Shown here in pieces: positions 26,969 to 36,743 of a stretch of DNA of 64,000 bases. Source of the stretch: JABDMH01 sp964428345 (GTDB taxonomy: Bacteria; Bacteroidota; Bacteroidia; Chitinophagales; Saprospiraceae). A program made the position numbers and the translations under genes. The notes under the pieces were generated by a model. It ran no database searches. It was given only the letters and a program-made list of their open reading frames with translations, and was not told the origin of the DNA. How positions within the stretch are numbered: the first letter of the stretch is position 1; every line of letters starts with the position of its first letter. The stretch lies in assembly GCA_964428345.1 (NCBI GenBank), contig CAYRYD010000001.1:228510-292509 (forward strand), written 5' to 3'.

Positions 26969-27631
26969 ATGATTAAACTGATCAATATCGAACGCTACTA
27001 CAACCAGGGACTGCAGAAGGCCTGGGTTTTGCGGGATATATCTTTAGAGATTAAAGAAGGTGAATTTGTCTCGATCATGGGTCCCAGTGGTTCCGGAAAA
27101 ACAACCTTGTTGAACATTATCGGCATGCTGGATGAAGCCAATAAGGGAGAATATTATTTCCTGGATGAACCGGTACATAAATTCAATGAACGCAAACGAA
27201 CGGACCTCCATAAACATTACATTGGATTTATTTTTCAGGCTTATCACCTGATCGATGACCTGACCGTCTATGAAAACATCGAAACACCGCTCCTTTACAA
27301 AAAAATTGACCGGTCTCAGCGTAAGGCCATCGTAGCGGATATCCTGGATCGCTTTAACATTGTAGCCAAGAAAGATTTGTTTCCCCACCAGCTTTCCGGT
27401 GGTCAGCAACAGCTGGTTGGCGTGGCCAGGGCTGTGGTCGGAAAACCCAAATTACTGCTTGCCGACGAGCCGACCGGAAACCTGCATTCTACCCAGGGCA
27501 AGGTCATCATGGATACCCTGGCTGAACTGCATCAGGAAGGGATGACGATTATCCAGGTGACTCATGACGAAAACAACATCAAATACAGTACGAGAGTGAT
27601 AGAATTATGGGACGGATTTATTAAAAAATGA
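26969..27631 (+). CDS. MacB/LolD-type ABC ATPase with altered signature and D-loop
   Basis: 220 residues. Walker A GPSGSGKTT, Q-loop IFQAYHL, Walker B LLLADEPT and the switch histidine (VTHD) are present. Two usually invariant positions differ: the signature reads LSGGQQQLVGVARA (Leu where Arg is usual) and the D-loop reads GNLHS instead of GNLDS. It could be a catalytically weakened partner in a heterodimer with the 25859 ATPase, or serve only one of the two permeases (inference). The permeases follow downstream. Confidence 0.93.
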   Translation: MIKLINIERYYNQGLQKAWVLRDISLEIKEGEFVSIMGPSGSGKTTLLNIIGMLDEANKGEYYFLDEPVHKFNERKRTDLHKHYIGFIFQAYHLIDDLTVYENIETPLLYKKIDRSQRKAIVADILDRFNIVAKKDLFPHQLSGGQQQLVGVARAVVGKPKLLLADEPTGNLHSTQGKVIMDTLAELHQEGMTIIQVTHDENNIKYSTRVIELWDGFIKK

Positions 27632-27799
27632 AAGGAAGATGAACACTGTTTTTATTAGGGAATTTGATGAATATCCTTACAATGATGGTGTGGACAGAAA
27701 ACAATGAAACGGATCGTTGAGGGTGAGATTAATATTCCATCCAAACCAAGGGTAACAGATCTGACAATCTAGTTTTACGAAATCCTAAATACCAATGCG

Positions 27800-30250
27800 A
27801 TGTTCGCCAATTACCTTAAAATTGCCTGGAGAAATCTATTAAGAAATCAAAATTACAGTCTGGTCAATATTGTTGGGCTTACAGTGGGCCTGGCATGCGT
27901 TCTACTGATTGCTTTGTATCTGCAGGATGAACTGAGTTACGATAAATTTCATCCGGATGGTAACCGGATTTATCGTATGGCTCTCGAACGTAAGTATCCC
28001 GGTCGTGCCCGTAATTATGCCATTATTCCTCAGTCCTTCGCCGAAGTGGTTAAAAACGAATTTGCAAGCGTGGAAGATGCCACCCGGCTATTTTATTTCC
28101 AGGGCTTTAATATGTTGTATAAAGTAAATAATCGGCCTTTTGAAGAAGAATACAACATGTGGGCAGATTCCAATTTCTTCAAAATGTTTGATATTGAATT
28201 GTTGAAAGGAGAAAAGGAAGAAGTCCTGACCAGACCACAATCGGTGGTATTGACTGAGTCAACCGCCATGAAACTATTTGGTGACAACGACCCAATAGGG
28301 CAGGTTCTGGAATTGCCCCAGGCGAACAATAACCTGACGGTCACGGGTGTATGCCGCGACATTCCGGAAAATTCCCATCTTAAATTCAATATGCTTACTT
28401 CTGCCACCTCCCTGGGGCAGTTTCTGACAGAAACGAATTATCTGAATTTTTCCGCTTATACTTATCTGAAATTATTTGAGGGAGCAGACCCTGCTGCGCT
28501 GGAAAGTCAGTTCCCGGATATGGTCGTCAAGTATGTTTCTGGTCCAGTACTTAATCAATTTGGTGTCAATTATGAAGAATATCAGAAACAGGGAAACGGT
28601 TATCGTTATTTTCTACAACCACTGCCAGATATCTACCTGGACTCGGATCTGGAAGCGGAGATCCGTCCCCCCGGTTCACGTCAAAGAATCTACTTTTTCC
28701 TTGCCATTGCCATACTGATCCTTGCGATTGCCTGCATCAATTTTATGAATCTGGCAACTGCCCGCTCCGCCGGACGAGCCAGGGAGGTTGGCATCCGGAA
28801 AACCCTGGGTTCTGACCGGCGCCAGATTGCAGGTCAGTTTATGCTGGAAGCAATTATTATCAGTCTGAGTGCAGGTATTTTGGCCTGGACGATCAATGCC
28901 CTGATTTTACCGGCATTTAACCAGTTGACTGCCAAACATTTTGAGCTCTCCGATTTATGGAGCTTCCGGTATTTGGGCCTGCTGATCCTTTTGGGGCTGA
29001 TCGCCGGATTACTGGCAGGAAGTTACCCGGCTGTTGCCCTCTCTTCATTTAAACCGGTTGAGGTTTTACATAGCAAATTCATGCAACAAACCAAAGGTGC
29101 CGGACTGCGAAACGTCCTGGTCGTCTTTCAATTTGGAATTTCCGTCTTCTTAATCATCTGCAGTATCCTGGTCTATAAACAATGGATTTATACTCAAAAT
29201 AAAAATCTCGGTTTTTCCAAAGAAAGCCTGATCACGTTGCAGGGAGCGGGAGGGATGAGTTTCCAGCAGGGAGAGACTTTTAAAAAGGAAATCGAACGGA
29301 TGCCCGGAGTTGTTGCGGTTAGTGGCTGCAACACCCAACCAGGCCAGCAATATTTTGGTATGTCCTTCAAACCACATGGGGCAACGGAAATGACGACTGG
29401 CAGTGGATTGATTGTCGATGAAGGTTATATCGAATGCATGCAAATGGAGATGGTGACCGGTAGGAGCTTTTCTAAAGATTTTAACGACTCACTGAGCATT
29501 ATCATCAATGAATCTGCGGTTCGCGAGATGGAAATGGAGGATCCCATTGGTAAAAAGCTGGTGAGCAATGACGATTTCCTGAACAGTACCGAGGGCCAGC
29601 AGGATATCTACACCATCATCGGTGTGATCAGGGATTTTCATTTTCAATCCCTGCATCATATCATTTCACCGCTGTATTTTATCCACAATCAAAAAAACTT
29701 CGTGCCCGGTGTTGATGGATTGATCACCGTGAGGTTACGTCCACAAAATGTTTCCTCTACATTGGAAGCGATCGGCAGTTTGTGGCAACAAGTACAACCG
29801 GACGTGCCCTTTCGCTACTCCTTTCTGGACAGGGACTGGGCCAATCTCTATGAAAAGGAAATAACCACCCGGAGAGTTTTTGAAATATTCACCATGCTGG
29901 CCATATTTATTGCCTGCCTGGGTCTCCTTGCCCTGGCAGCATTTACCGCTGAGCGACGTACCAAAGAGATTGGCATCCGAAAAATATTGGGTGCTTCTGT
30001 GGGAAATATTGTCGGTCTTCTTTCATCCGATTTTCTAAAATTGGTACTGATCGCCATTGTCGTCGCATCGCCACTGGCCTGGTATGTAATGAATCAGTGG
30101 CTGGAAAATTTTGCCTACCGGGTAGTCGTTGGTCCGGGAGTCTTTATTCTGGCCGCAATCATCGCCCTTCTGATTGCTTTCGTCACGGTGAGTTTTCAAA
30201 GTGTCCGGGCAGCCGCCGGCGATCCGATGAAAGCCTTAAAAACCGAATAA
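27800..30250 (+). CDS. Double-FtsX ABC permease (MacB-like), first copy
   Basis: 816 residues. The N-terminus MFANYLKIAWRNLLRNQNYS is the usual Bacteroidota permease start, followed by a membrane segment at about 20-42, a large MacB-type periplasmic domain (about 45-270), three membrane helices around 280-410, then a second TM-periplasmic-TM unit of the same type ending near residue 810. This gives about 8 TM helices from two fused FtsX modules, each with the motif AREVGIRKTLGSDR or TKEIGIRKILGASV. It probably couples ATP hydrolysis to export or to mechanical transfer of an envelope substrate through the HlyD partner. Confidence 0.93.
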   Translation: MFANYLKIAWRNLLRNQNYSLVNIVGLTVGLACVLLIALYLQDELSYDKFHPDGNRIYRMALERKYPGRARNYAIIPQSFAEVVKNEFASVEDATRLFYFQGFNMLYKVNNRPFEEEYNMWADSNFFKMFDIELLKGEKEEVLTRPQSVVLTESTAMKLFGDNDPIGQVLELPQANNNLTVTGVCRDIPENSHLKFNMLTSATSLGQFLTETNYLNFSAYTYLKLFEGADPAALESQFPDMVVKYVSGPVLNQFGVNYEEYQKQGNGYRYFLQPLPDIYLDSDLEAEIRPPGSRQRIYFFLAIAILILAIACINFMNLATARSAGRAREVGIRKTLGSDRRQIAGQFMLEAIIISLSAGILAWTINALILPAFNQLTAKHFELSDLWSFRYLGLLILLGLIAGLLAGSYPAVALSSFKPVEVLHSKFMQQTKGAGLRNVLVVFQFGISVFLIICSILVYKQWIYTQNKNLGFSKESLITLQGAGGMSFQQGETFKKEIERMPGVVAVSGCNTQPGQQYFGMSFKPHGATEMTTGSGLIVDEGYIECMQMEMVTGRSFSKDFNDSLSIIINESAVREMEMEDPIGKKLVSNDDFLNSTEGQQDIYTIIGVIRDFHFQSLHHIISPLYFIHNQKNFVPGVDGLITVRLRPQNVSSTLEAIGSLWQQVQPDVPFRYSFLDRDWANLYEKEITTRRVFEIFTMLAIFIACLGLLALAAFTAERRTKEIGIRKILGASVGNIVGLLSSDFLKLVLIAIVVASPLAWYVMNQWLENFAYRVVVGPGVFILAAIIALLIAFVTVSFQSVRAAAGDPMKALKTE

Positions 30251-30288
30251 AGTCTCGATATTTTCTATCATTAAAACGATGTGATCAA

Positions 30289-32712
30289 ATGATTCTTAAC
30301 CACCTAAAAATAGCCTGGCGTGCTTTGCATAAAAACCGGATTTATACAGTAATCAGCATTGCCGGCCTGGCCATTGGTATTGCCGCTACCCTGCTCATCT
30401 TCCGTATTGTCTGGTACGAATCGGGATTTAACAAGAACTTTAAAAACTACGAGCTGATTGGCCGGATCGTCAATATTCAAAAAGGTCAGGATGGAGAAAA
30501 TCATAATGTGTGCATGCCCACCGCGGCTATGGATCAGATCGAAGATAAAGTACCTGAATTTCAGAAGGTAGCCCGGATCAGGGAAGTATGGTCCAACCTC
30601 ACGGTACCCAATCCCGGTGGAGGTGCACCCCTGAAAAAATTCGGGGTATCCGAAGAAACGGCATTCTTCACCGAACCGGCTTTTTTTGAAATATTTGACC
30701 TGTCTTGGGTAGAGGGAGATCCGGTCACTGCTTTGGAAGAACCGTATTCCATTGTCCTGAATGAAACATGGGCCAAAAAGTGTTTTGACCGGTCGACAGA
30801 TGTACTTGGGCAAACACTGATGATTGACAATTTGATACCGGTAAAGGTAACGGGTGTCATTCAGGATCTGCCCGGTAACTGTGATTTTAATTTTCCCTTC
30901 TTAATTTCCTATCCAACCCTGAAAAATCATAAAGAAATGTTTTTTTATTCCGAGGGTTGGAATAGCTGCAGTTCGAATAACCAACTATATGTCCTATTAA
31001 ACCCTGGAAGTAATAGAGAAAAAGCCGACGCTGCCCTGCAACCCATCGGAGATGAAGAATATAAAAATGCCAGCGGAGACAAAAGGAAAGTCCATCTTTT
31101 TCAACCGATGAATATGCTTCACTACGATGAGCATTATCAAAATTCAGGAAGTCACCGCACCAGCAAAACCCGGTTAAAGATTTTATCAGGGATCGGGATA
31201 TTGATTTTGCTCATGGCTTGTTTCAATTTCATTAATCTGACCACTGCCCAGTCAACGCTGCGGAGCAAAGAGGTTGGCGTTCGAAAAACGCTAGGAAGCA
31301 ACCGTTGGCAACTGACGGCCCAATTCATGACGGAAACCGCCATGATCGTCATTCTTTCCATGTTGATCGGTATATTGATAGCCACCATGTCTTCCTCTCT
31401 GCTCCGGCATATTTCCGATGTGCCGGATACAGTACCTTTTCTCAGTGATTACTCCATCATCACCTTTATCCTGATAACCACCGTCATTGTAATCATCCTG
31501 TCCGGTTTATATCCGGCTCTTAGTCTGTCCAGTTTTAAACCCATTGAAGCGATCCGCAACCGGACCAGTCACCTGGCTTTTGGCGGGGCAATGGTCCGGA
31601 AAACCCTGGTCGTCCTGCAATTTGCCATTGCTCAGGCTTTGATCATTGCAGCTTTGATCAATGTACTGCAACTCGATTATGTGCGAAAGAAAGATCTTGG
31701 TTTTGCGCAGAACCTGGTCTACAAGTTTAATCTGAACAACGATAGCCTGACCATTGCCCGGCAGAAGGTCTTAAGAAATAAATTGGTGTCCGTTCCTTCG
31801 GTGGAATCCGTCAGCCTCAGCAGCGATCAACCACTTTCCGGGAATACCTGGTCCTCAAACTTCCGGTATTCGAGCAGACCTGAAGACGAACATTTCTCCA
31901 TCAATATCAAATTGTCTGATAGTGATTATCAGAGTACCTATGGTTTGCGGATTATTGCCGGACGCTGGCTCACCGAATCGGATACTATGCGGGAGGTTGT
32001 TCTTAACAAAACCACCCTTGACCGGCTCGGAATTACCAATCCGGAAGAGGCACTGAATGAGCAATTAACATTGTGGAATCGTCCCCTGAAAATTGTTGGG
32101 ATCGTAGATGATTTTCATCAGCATTCTTTGAAAAACAATTATCAGCCACTGGCTTTCAGCACCCAAAAAGACATGTACTGGGAAGCCGGTATCAAGCTTC
32201 GTCCGGACGATATCAATACGACGGTAGCCCGGATCAACCAGATTTTTGATGAAGTGTTGCCCGAACAAATTTTCACCGGTCAATTTCTGGACGAATCGAT
32301 TGCCCGTTTCTACCAGGATGATCAGCGCCTTTCGGCAACGACTAAATTTTTCGGATTTCTCGCAATTGTCATTTCCTGCCTGGGCCTTTTTGGGCTTGCT
32401 ACCCATGCCGCAGCTCAGAGAATCAAAGAAATTGGGGTGCGAAAAGTTTTGGGAGCCAGTGTCGGTCAGATAGTGGTCTTACTTTCTAAAGATTTCTTAA
32501 AACTGGTGGGAATCGCATTGGTTATAGCCAGTCCGGCCGCCGCCTACCTGATGAGTCGCTGGCTGGACAACTTTGTTTTTCGCATACCGATGCCCTGGTG
32601 GGTATTTGTCCTAGCCGGTACAGTGGCGATTCTTATAGCGTTGTTCACGGTAGGGTATCAGGGAATCAGGGCAGCCAGTGTAAATCCGGTTCAGTCGCTG
32701 AAAGATGAGTGA
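30289..32712 (+). CDS. Double-FtsX ABC permease (MacB-like), second copy
   Basis: 807 residues from ATG 30289 (MILNHLKIAWRALHKNRIYT). The frame is open to 30097 but that part overlaps the preceding gene and is not homologous. Same architecture as the first copy: TM, large periplasmic domain, three TMs with SKEVGVRKTLGSNRWQ, second periplasmic domain, three TMs with IKEIGVRKVLGASVGQ. The two copies are clearly paralogous but diverged. Last gene of the operon; a strong bidirectional terminator lies about 95 bp downstream. Confidence 0.93.
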   Translation: MILNHLKIAWRALHKNRIYTVISIAGLAIGIAATLLIFRIVWYESGFNKNFKNYELIGRIVNIQKGQDGENHNVCMPTAAMDQIEDKVPEFQKVARIREVWSNLTVPNPGGGAPLKKFGVSEETAFFTEPAFFEIFDLSWVEGDPVTALEEPYSIVLNETWAKKCFDRSTDVLGQTLMIDNLIPVKVTGVIQDLPGNCDFNFPFLISYPTLKNHKEMFFYSEGWNSCSSNNQLYVLLNPGSNREKADAALQPIGDEEYKNASGDKRKVHLFQPMNMLHYDEHYQNSGSHRTSKTRLKILSGIGILILLMACFNFINLTTAQSTLRSKEVGVRKTLGSNRWQLTAQFMTETAMIVILSMLIGILIATMSSSLLRHISDVPDTVPFLSDYSIITFILITTVIVIILSGLYPALSLSSFKPIEAIRNRTSHLAFGGAMVRKTLVVLQFAIAQALIIAALINVLQLDYVRKKDLGFAQNLVYKFNLNNDSLTIARQKVLRNKLVSVPSVESVSLSSDQPLSGNTWSSNFRYSSRPEDEHFSINIKLSDSDYQSTYGLRIIAGRWLTESDTMREVVLNKTTLDRLGITNPEEALNEQLTLWNRPLKIVGIVDDFHQHSLKNNYQPLAFSTQKDMYWEAGIKLRPDDINTTVARINQIFDEVLPEQIFTGQFLDESIARFYQDDQRLSATTKFFGFLAIVISCLGLFGLATHAAAQRIKEIGVRKVLGASVGQIVVLLSKDFLKLVGIALVIASPAAAYLMSRWLDNFVFRIPMPWWVFVLAGTVAILIALFTVGYQGIRAASVNPVQSLKDE

Positions 32713-32767
32713 TCGTTACTGTATTTGGCCCAGATGCCTAATCACCGTCACGGTAAAACACCAGCAC

Positions 32768-32801
32768 GAAATCTGAAATCTGAAATCAGCAATCAGCAAT
32801 C
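32768..32801. repeat. 34-bp direct repeat, copy 1
   Basis: Composed of short steps GAAATCT, GAAATCA, GCAATCA and GCAATC. It recurs at 32881-32914 with one mismatch. The pair brackets the terminator between the permease and nrdA genes. Confidence 0.6.
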
Positions 32802-32805
32802 AAAA

Positions 32806-32836
32806 AAAAGGGGAACAGCATTCTGTTCGCCCTTTT
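32806..32836. terminator. Bidirectional terminator between permease and nrdA
   Basis: AAAAGGGGAACAG (32806-32818) pairs with CTGTTCGCCCTTTT (32823-32836) with a single bulged base and a 4-nt loop. The A-run on one side and T-run on the other give a U-tail on both strands, which suits two convergent genes. Confidence 0.75.
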
Positions 32837-32880
32837 ATGAATGGTAAAAAAGACTGTCAATTATAAATCGTTGATCATCA

Positions 32881-32914
32881 GAAATCAGAAATCTGAAATC
32901 AGCAATCAGCAATC
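32881..32914. repeat. 34-bp direct repeat, copy 2
   Basis: Same sequence as 32768-32801 except one base (CAG for CTG in the second step). It ends immediately before the nrdA stop codon. Confidence 0.6.
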
Positions 32915-32915
32915 C

Positions 32916-35297
32916 CTAAGCGCTGCAAGCCTCACAATCCGGATTATCGATACTACAGGCGAGGCCTGCCGCTTCCTCGATTTCTTCACTCACCACTGTT
33001 CCGTATGCAGCGGATTGTTCAAATTTTCGCTGATACTTCTGACTCAAGGTAAATTTGATCGGATCGACCGCAGCTTTTGAACGGAGATAATACATCCCTG
33101 TTTTCAGGCCTGCCTGCCAACCGTAAAAATGCATGGAAGTCAGTTTGCTGAAATTGACATCTTCCACAAACAAATTCAGGCTTTGGCTTTGACAGATAAA
33201 TGCACCCCGGTCAGCGGCCATATCGATGATAACCTTCTGACTTAATTCATAGGCAGTTTTGTACAGGGCCTTCAGTTCGTCGGGGATACCCTCAATATTC
33301 TGAATCGAGCCGTTGGCTGCCATCAGTTGTTCCTTCATTTCATTGTTCCAGAGCCCTCTTTCAATCAGGTCGTTTAGTAAATGTTTATTCACGACGATAT
33401 ATTCACCACTTAGGGTGCGCCGGGTGTAGATGTTGGAGGTATAGGGTTCAAAGCACTCATTGTTACCGAGGATCTGAGAGGTGGAAGCAGTCGGCATAGG
33501 CGCCAGCAATAAGCTGTTGCGTATGCCGTGCTTCTCAATCTCGGTTTTCAGGCTGGCCCAGTCCCAGCGATCGGAGGGTGTGACCCCCCACATGTCAAAC
33601 TGTAAGATCCCCTTACTGGCAGGAGATCCCGGAAATGTTTCGTAAGGACCTTCTTTCTGTGCAATAGCGCAGCTTTCGCTCAGGGCAGCAAAATAGATGG
33701 TTTCAAAGATATCTCTGTTAAGTTGGCGTGCTTCTTCACTGTCGAAGGCGTAACGCATCCGGATGAAGGCATCGGCCAGACCCTGGACTCCGATTCCGAT
33801 CGGCCGGTGTCGCATATTGCTTTTGTATGCCTCCGGTATGGGGTAATAATTGACATCAATGACCTTGTTGAGATTTCGGGTTATTACGCGGGTGATCTCC
33901 AATAATTTTTGGAAATTATAGGTTCCTTCTTCCACAAACATGCCCAGGCTGATGGATGCCAGATTGCAGACCGCCACTTCATCGGGTGATGTATATTCCA
34001 AAATTTCCGTACACAGATTACTCGAGCGGATGGTGCCGAGATTCTTCTGATTGGATTTTTTATTGGCAGCATCCTTATACAGGATATATGGAGTGCCGGT
34101 CTCAATTTGGGATTCCAGCACGGCAAACCAGATATCCTGAGCATTGAGCGTCTGGCGGGCTTTACCCGCATTCTCATATTTTTCGTACAGTACGTCAAAC
34201 TCTTCTCCATAGGCATCATACAAACCGGGACATTCATTCGGGCAGAAAAGCGACCATTTCCCTCCTTCCTTTACCCGCTGCATAAACAGGTCGGGAATCC
34301 ATAAAGCGTAGAAAAGATCCCGGGCCCGCATTTCTTCTTTGCCATGATTTTTCTTTAGCTCCAGAAAATCCATAATGTCGGCATGCCAGGGTTCGAGGTA
34401 AATGGCAAAGGCGCCCTTTCGTTTACCACCTCCCTGATCTACGTACCTGGCAGTGTCGTTAAAGACTTTTAGCATAGGAATGATCCCGTTGGAAGTGCCT
34501 CCGGTACCTTTGATGTAACTACCCTGTGCCCGCACATTGTGAATACTTAAGCCGATGCCCCCGGCAGATTGGGATATTTTGGCACACCGACTCAGCGTTT
34601 CGAAAATGCCTGGAATGCTGTCTTCTGTAACGCTCAACAGGAAACAGGAAGACAACTGGGGTTTGGATGTTCCGGCATTGAATAATGTAGGGGTAGCGTG
34701 GATAAACCACTTTTCAGACATCAGATTGTAGGTTTCAATGGCAGCTTCGATATCTTCACCATGAATGCCGACTGCGGTCCGCATGAGTAGATGTTGCGGT
34801 CGTTCGACCACATTGCCGTTCATCCGCAACAGATAGGAACGCTCCAGGGTTTTAAATCCGAAGTAATCGAAACTATAGTCGCGATCATAGATGATGGCCG
34901 AATCCAGTTCATCTCGGTACTTCCGGACAATTTGGATGGTCTCATCACCGATGAGGCCTGCTTTCTCCCCAGACTCCGGATCAATGTACCGGTACAGGGC
35001 TTCCATGGTCTGTGAAAACGACTTTCTGGTTTCTTTATGCAAGTTGGATACGGCGATCCGGGCAGCCAGAAGGGCATAGTCCGGATGCACAGTAGCCATG
35101 GATGCCGCCGTTTCAGCTGCCAGATTATCAAGTTCTACCGTGGTAACCCCATCGTAGAGGCCCTGGATGACTTTCCTGGCGATCTCGATCGAATCTACAA
35201 ATTCAGCATTCAGTCCATAGCATAATTTCTTGACTCTGGCCGTGATTTTATCAAAACTGACTTGTTCTTTCTTACCGCTTCTTTTAATGACTTGCAT
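32916..35297 (-). CDS. nrdA: Ribonucleoside-diphosphate reductase alpha subunit (class Ia)
   Basis: 793 residues. An ATP-cone (VIKRSGKKEQVSFDKITARV) occupies the first 90 residues and gives dATP feedback control. The active-site cysteines and partners are visible in QLSSCFLLS, RSSNLCTEILEY and VAVCNLASISLG. The C-terminus ends in CSIDNPDCEACSA, the swinging-arm cysteine pair that re-reduces the active site. It makes deoxyribonucleotides together with NrdB, whose gene is 27 bp upstream. Unbroken and normal length. Confidence 0.96.
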   Translation of the reverse strand: MQVIKRSGKKEQVSFDKITARVKKLCYGLNAEFVDSIEIARKVIQGLYDGVTTVELDNLAAETAASMATVHPDYALLAARIAVSNLHKETRKSFSQTMEALYRYIDPESGEKAGLIGDETIQIVRKYRDELDSAIIYDRDYSFDYFGFKTLERSYLLRMNGNVVERPQHLLMRTAVGIHGEDIEAAIETYNLMSEKWFIHATPTLFNAGTSKPQLSSCFLLSVTEDSIPGIFETLSRCAKISQSAGGIGLSIHNVRAQGSYIKGTGGTSNGIIPMLKVFNDTARYVDQGGGKRKGAFAIYLEPWHADIMDFLELKKNHGKEEMRARDLFYALWIPDLFMQRVKEGGKWSLFCPNECPGLYDAYGEEFDVLYEKYENAGKARQTLNAQDIWFAVLESQIETGTPYILYKDAANKKSNQKNLGTIRSSNLCTEILEYTSPDEVAVCNLASISLGMFVEEGTYNFQKLLEITRVITRNLNKVIDVNYYPIPEAYKSNMRHRPIGIGVQGLADAFIRMRYAFDSEEARQLNRDIFETIYFAALSESCAIAQKEGPYETFPGSPASKGILQFDMWGVTPSDRWDWASLKTEIEKHGIRNSLLLAPMPTASTSQILGNNECFEPYTSNIYTRRTLSGEYIVVNKHLLNDLIERGLWNNEMKEQLMAANGSIQNIEGIPDELKALYKTAYELSQKVIIDMAADRGAFICQSQSLNLFVEDVNFSKLTSMHFYGWQAGLKTGMYYLRSKAAVDPIKFTLSQKYQRKFEQSAAYGTVVSEEIEEAAGLACSIDNPDCEACSA

Positions 35298-35324
35298 AGT
35301 TGATATGGTTTGGTTAGGGAAGGT

Positions 35325-36302
35325 TTAAAATTCTTCGTCAAGCTTGAATACCTGTTTCTCTTTTCCGGCCATCACACCGGCCTTCTGATAATCACCTACT
35401 CTTTTCTCAAAGAAGTTGGTTTTACCCTGCAGCGAAATCATATCCATCCAGGGAAATGGATTCTCCACGTGGAATTGCTTCTCACAGCCCAAAGCAACCA
35501 GCAACCGGTCAGCGACAAATTCGATGTACTGACACATCATATCGGCATTCATTCCAATCAAGCTGACCGGCAATGCATCAGAAACAAACTCTTTCTCGAT
35601 CGTTACTGCATCATTGATGATATTAATGACGGTTTCCTCCGTCAAACGGTTGACAATGTGTTTGTTGTAAAGCAAACAGGCAAAATCACAATGCATGCCC
35701 TCATCTCTGGAAATCAGTTCATTGGAAAAGCACAATCCCGGCATCAGTCCCCGCTTTTTCAGCCAGAAAATCGAGCAAAACGATCCGGAAAAGAATATGC
35801 CCTCCACAGCGGCAAAAGCGATAATGCGTTCCTGAAACGATCCATTTTCAATCCATCGAAGCGCCCAGTCTGCCTTCTGCTTGACACAAGGCATGGTCTC
35901 GATGGCATTGAGGCAATAGTCTTTTTCACGGGTATCCTTGATATAAGTATCGATCAACAGCGAGTAGGTTTCGCTGTGAATATTTTCCATCATGATCTGA
36001 AATCCATAGAAAAACTTGGCTTCGGTGTATTGCACTTCTGATACAAAATGTTCCGCCAGATTCTCATTGACAATGCCGTCACTGGCCGCAAAAAAAGCCA
36101 GTACATGCTTGATGAAATGACGGTCGTTATCGGTCAACTTCTGTTGCCAGTCAGTCATATCCTGACTCAGGTCTATTTCCTCGGCGGTCCAGAAACACGC
36201 CTCCATCTTCTTGTAGAAAGCCCAGATGTCGTTGTGTTCGATGGGAAATAACACAAAGCGACCGGGATTATCAGCCAGAATGGGTTCGTGGTTTGCAATC
36301 AT
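35325..36302 (-). CDS. nrdB: Ribonucleoside-diphosphate reductase beta subunit (class Ia)
   Basis: 325 residues, usual size for Bacteroidota R2. Metal ligands and radical site are present: D44 in EEIDLSQD; E106, H109 and the radical tyrosine Y113 in MMENIHSETYS; then AAVEGIFFSG and ISRDEGMHCDF. It holds the di-iron tyrosyl radical cofactor and passes the radical to NrdA. It is transcribed before nrdA in a two-gene operon. A DnaA-box match lies 260 bp upstream. Confidence 0.96.
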   Translation of the reverse strand: MIANHEPILADNPGRFVLFPIEHNDIWAFYKKMEACFWTAEEIDLSQDMTDWQQKLTDNDRHFIKHVLAFFAASDGIVNENLAEHFVSEVQYTEAKFFYGFQIMMENIHSETYSLLIDTYIKDTREKDYCLNAIETMPCVKQKADWALRWIENGSFQERIIAFAAVEGIFFSGSFCSIFWLKKRGLMPGLCFSNELISRDEGMHCDFACLLYNKHIVNRLTEETVINIINDAVTIEKEFVSDALPVSLIGMNADMMCQYIEFVADRLLVALGCEKQFHVENPFPWMDMISLQGKTNFFEKRVGDYQKAGVMAGKEKQVFKLDEEF

Positions 36303-36743
36303 ATTTCTCGTTTTAAAAGTTTACGTGCATTCATCTTTCCAACCGGCGGGTCCGGATAACCGGGGGCGGTAAATGGTCCCGACTTCTGACTGTCAACCAT
36401 GATGCTACAAAATAAATTATCGTTCTTGAAAACACTTACTCCTTTGGGAGATAAAGGATTACGTATTTTTCATCTGAAATTTGCCAGACATATTATCTAA
36501 ATCTGTCATATCAGCAAGTGAAAGCTAAATTATAGAAAAGTGCCAACGGCCAGTCGATTACTTATCCACAATATGTTAGTAAAATCTCTAATTTGTTGAC
36601 AATCATTATATAATATAAAACTTTAATGTGAATTTCCCGGTAGTAACTTTCAGACCATACAGTCTGGTCCGGTACGTAGCAATCCGGATTCCTATTTTCG
36701 GAATATTTAACAGGGGATTAAAAGGCCTTGGGAACTTCCAGAC
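36303..36743. other. Intergenic region upstream of nrdB
   Basis: 440 bp between nrdB and corA, both on the minus strand, with no supported gene. A perfect DnaA box is listed separately. TTATTTTG at about 36408-36415 (minus) differs by one base from a -7 box. I see no convincing NrdR box pair. Confidence 0.4.
36562..36570 (+). promoter_or_regulatory. DnaA box upstream of nrdBA
   Basis: TTATCCACA is an exact match to the strongest DnaA box. DnaA control of ribonucleotide reductase genes is known in E. coli, so the location makes sense, but one 9-mer can occur by chance. Confidence 0.3.

Noticed and set aside
30097..30288. 64-residue extension of the second permease
   Set aside because: It lies mostly inside the first permease gene in another frame; ATG 30289 gives the normal family N-terminus.
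32768..32914. CRISPR array
   Set aside because: Only two copies, internally periodic, with a terminator between them; no cas genes in the window.
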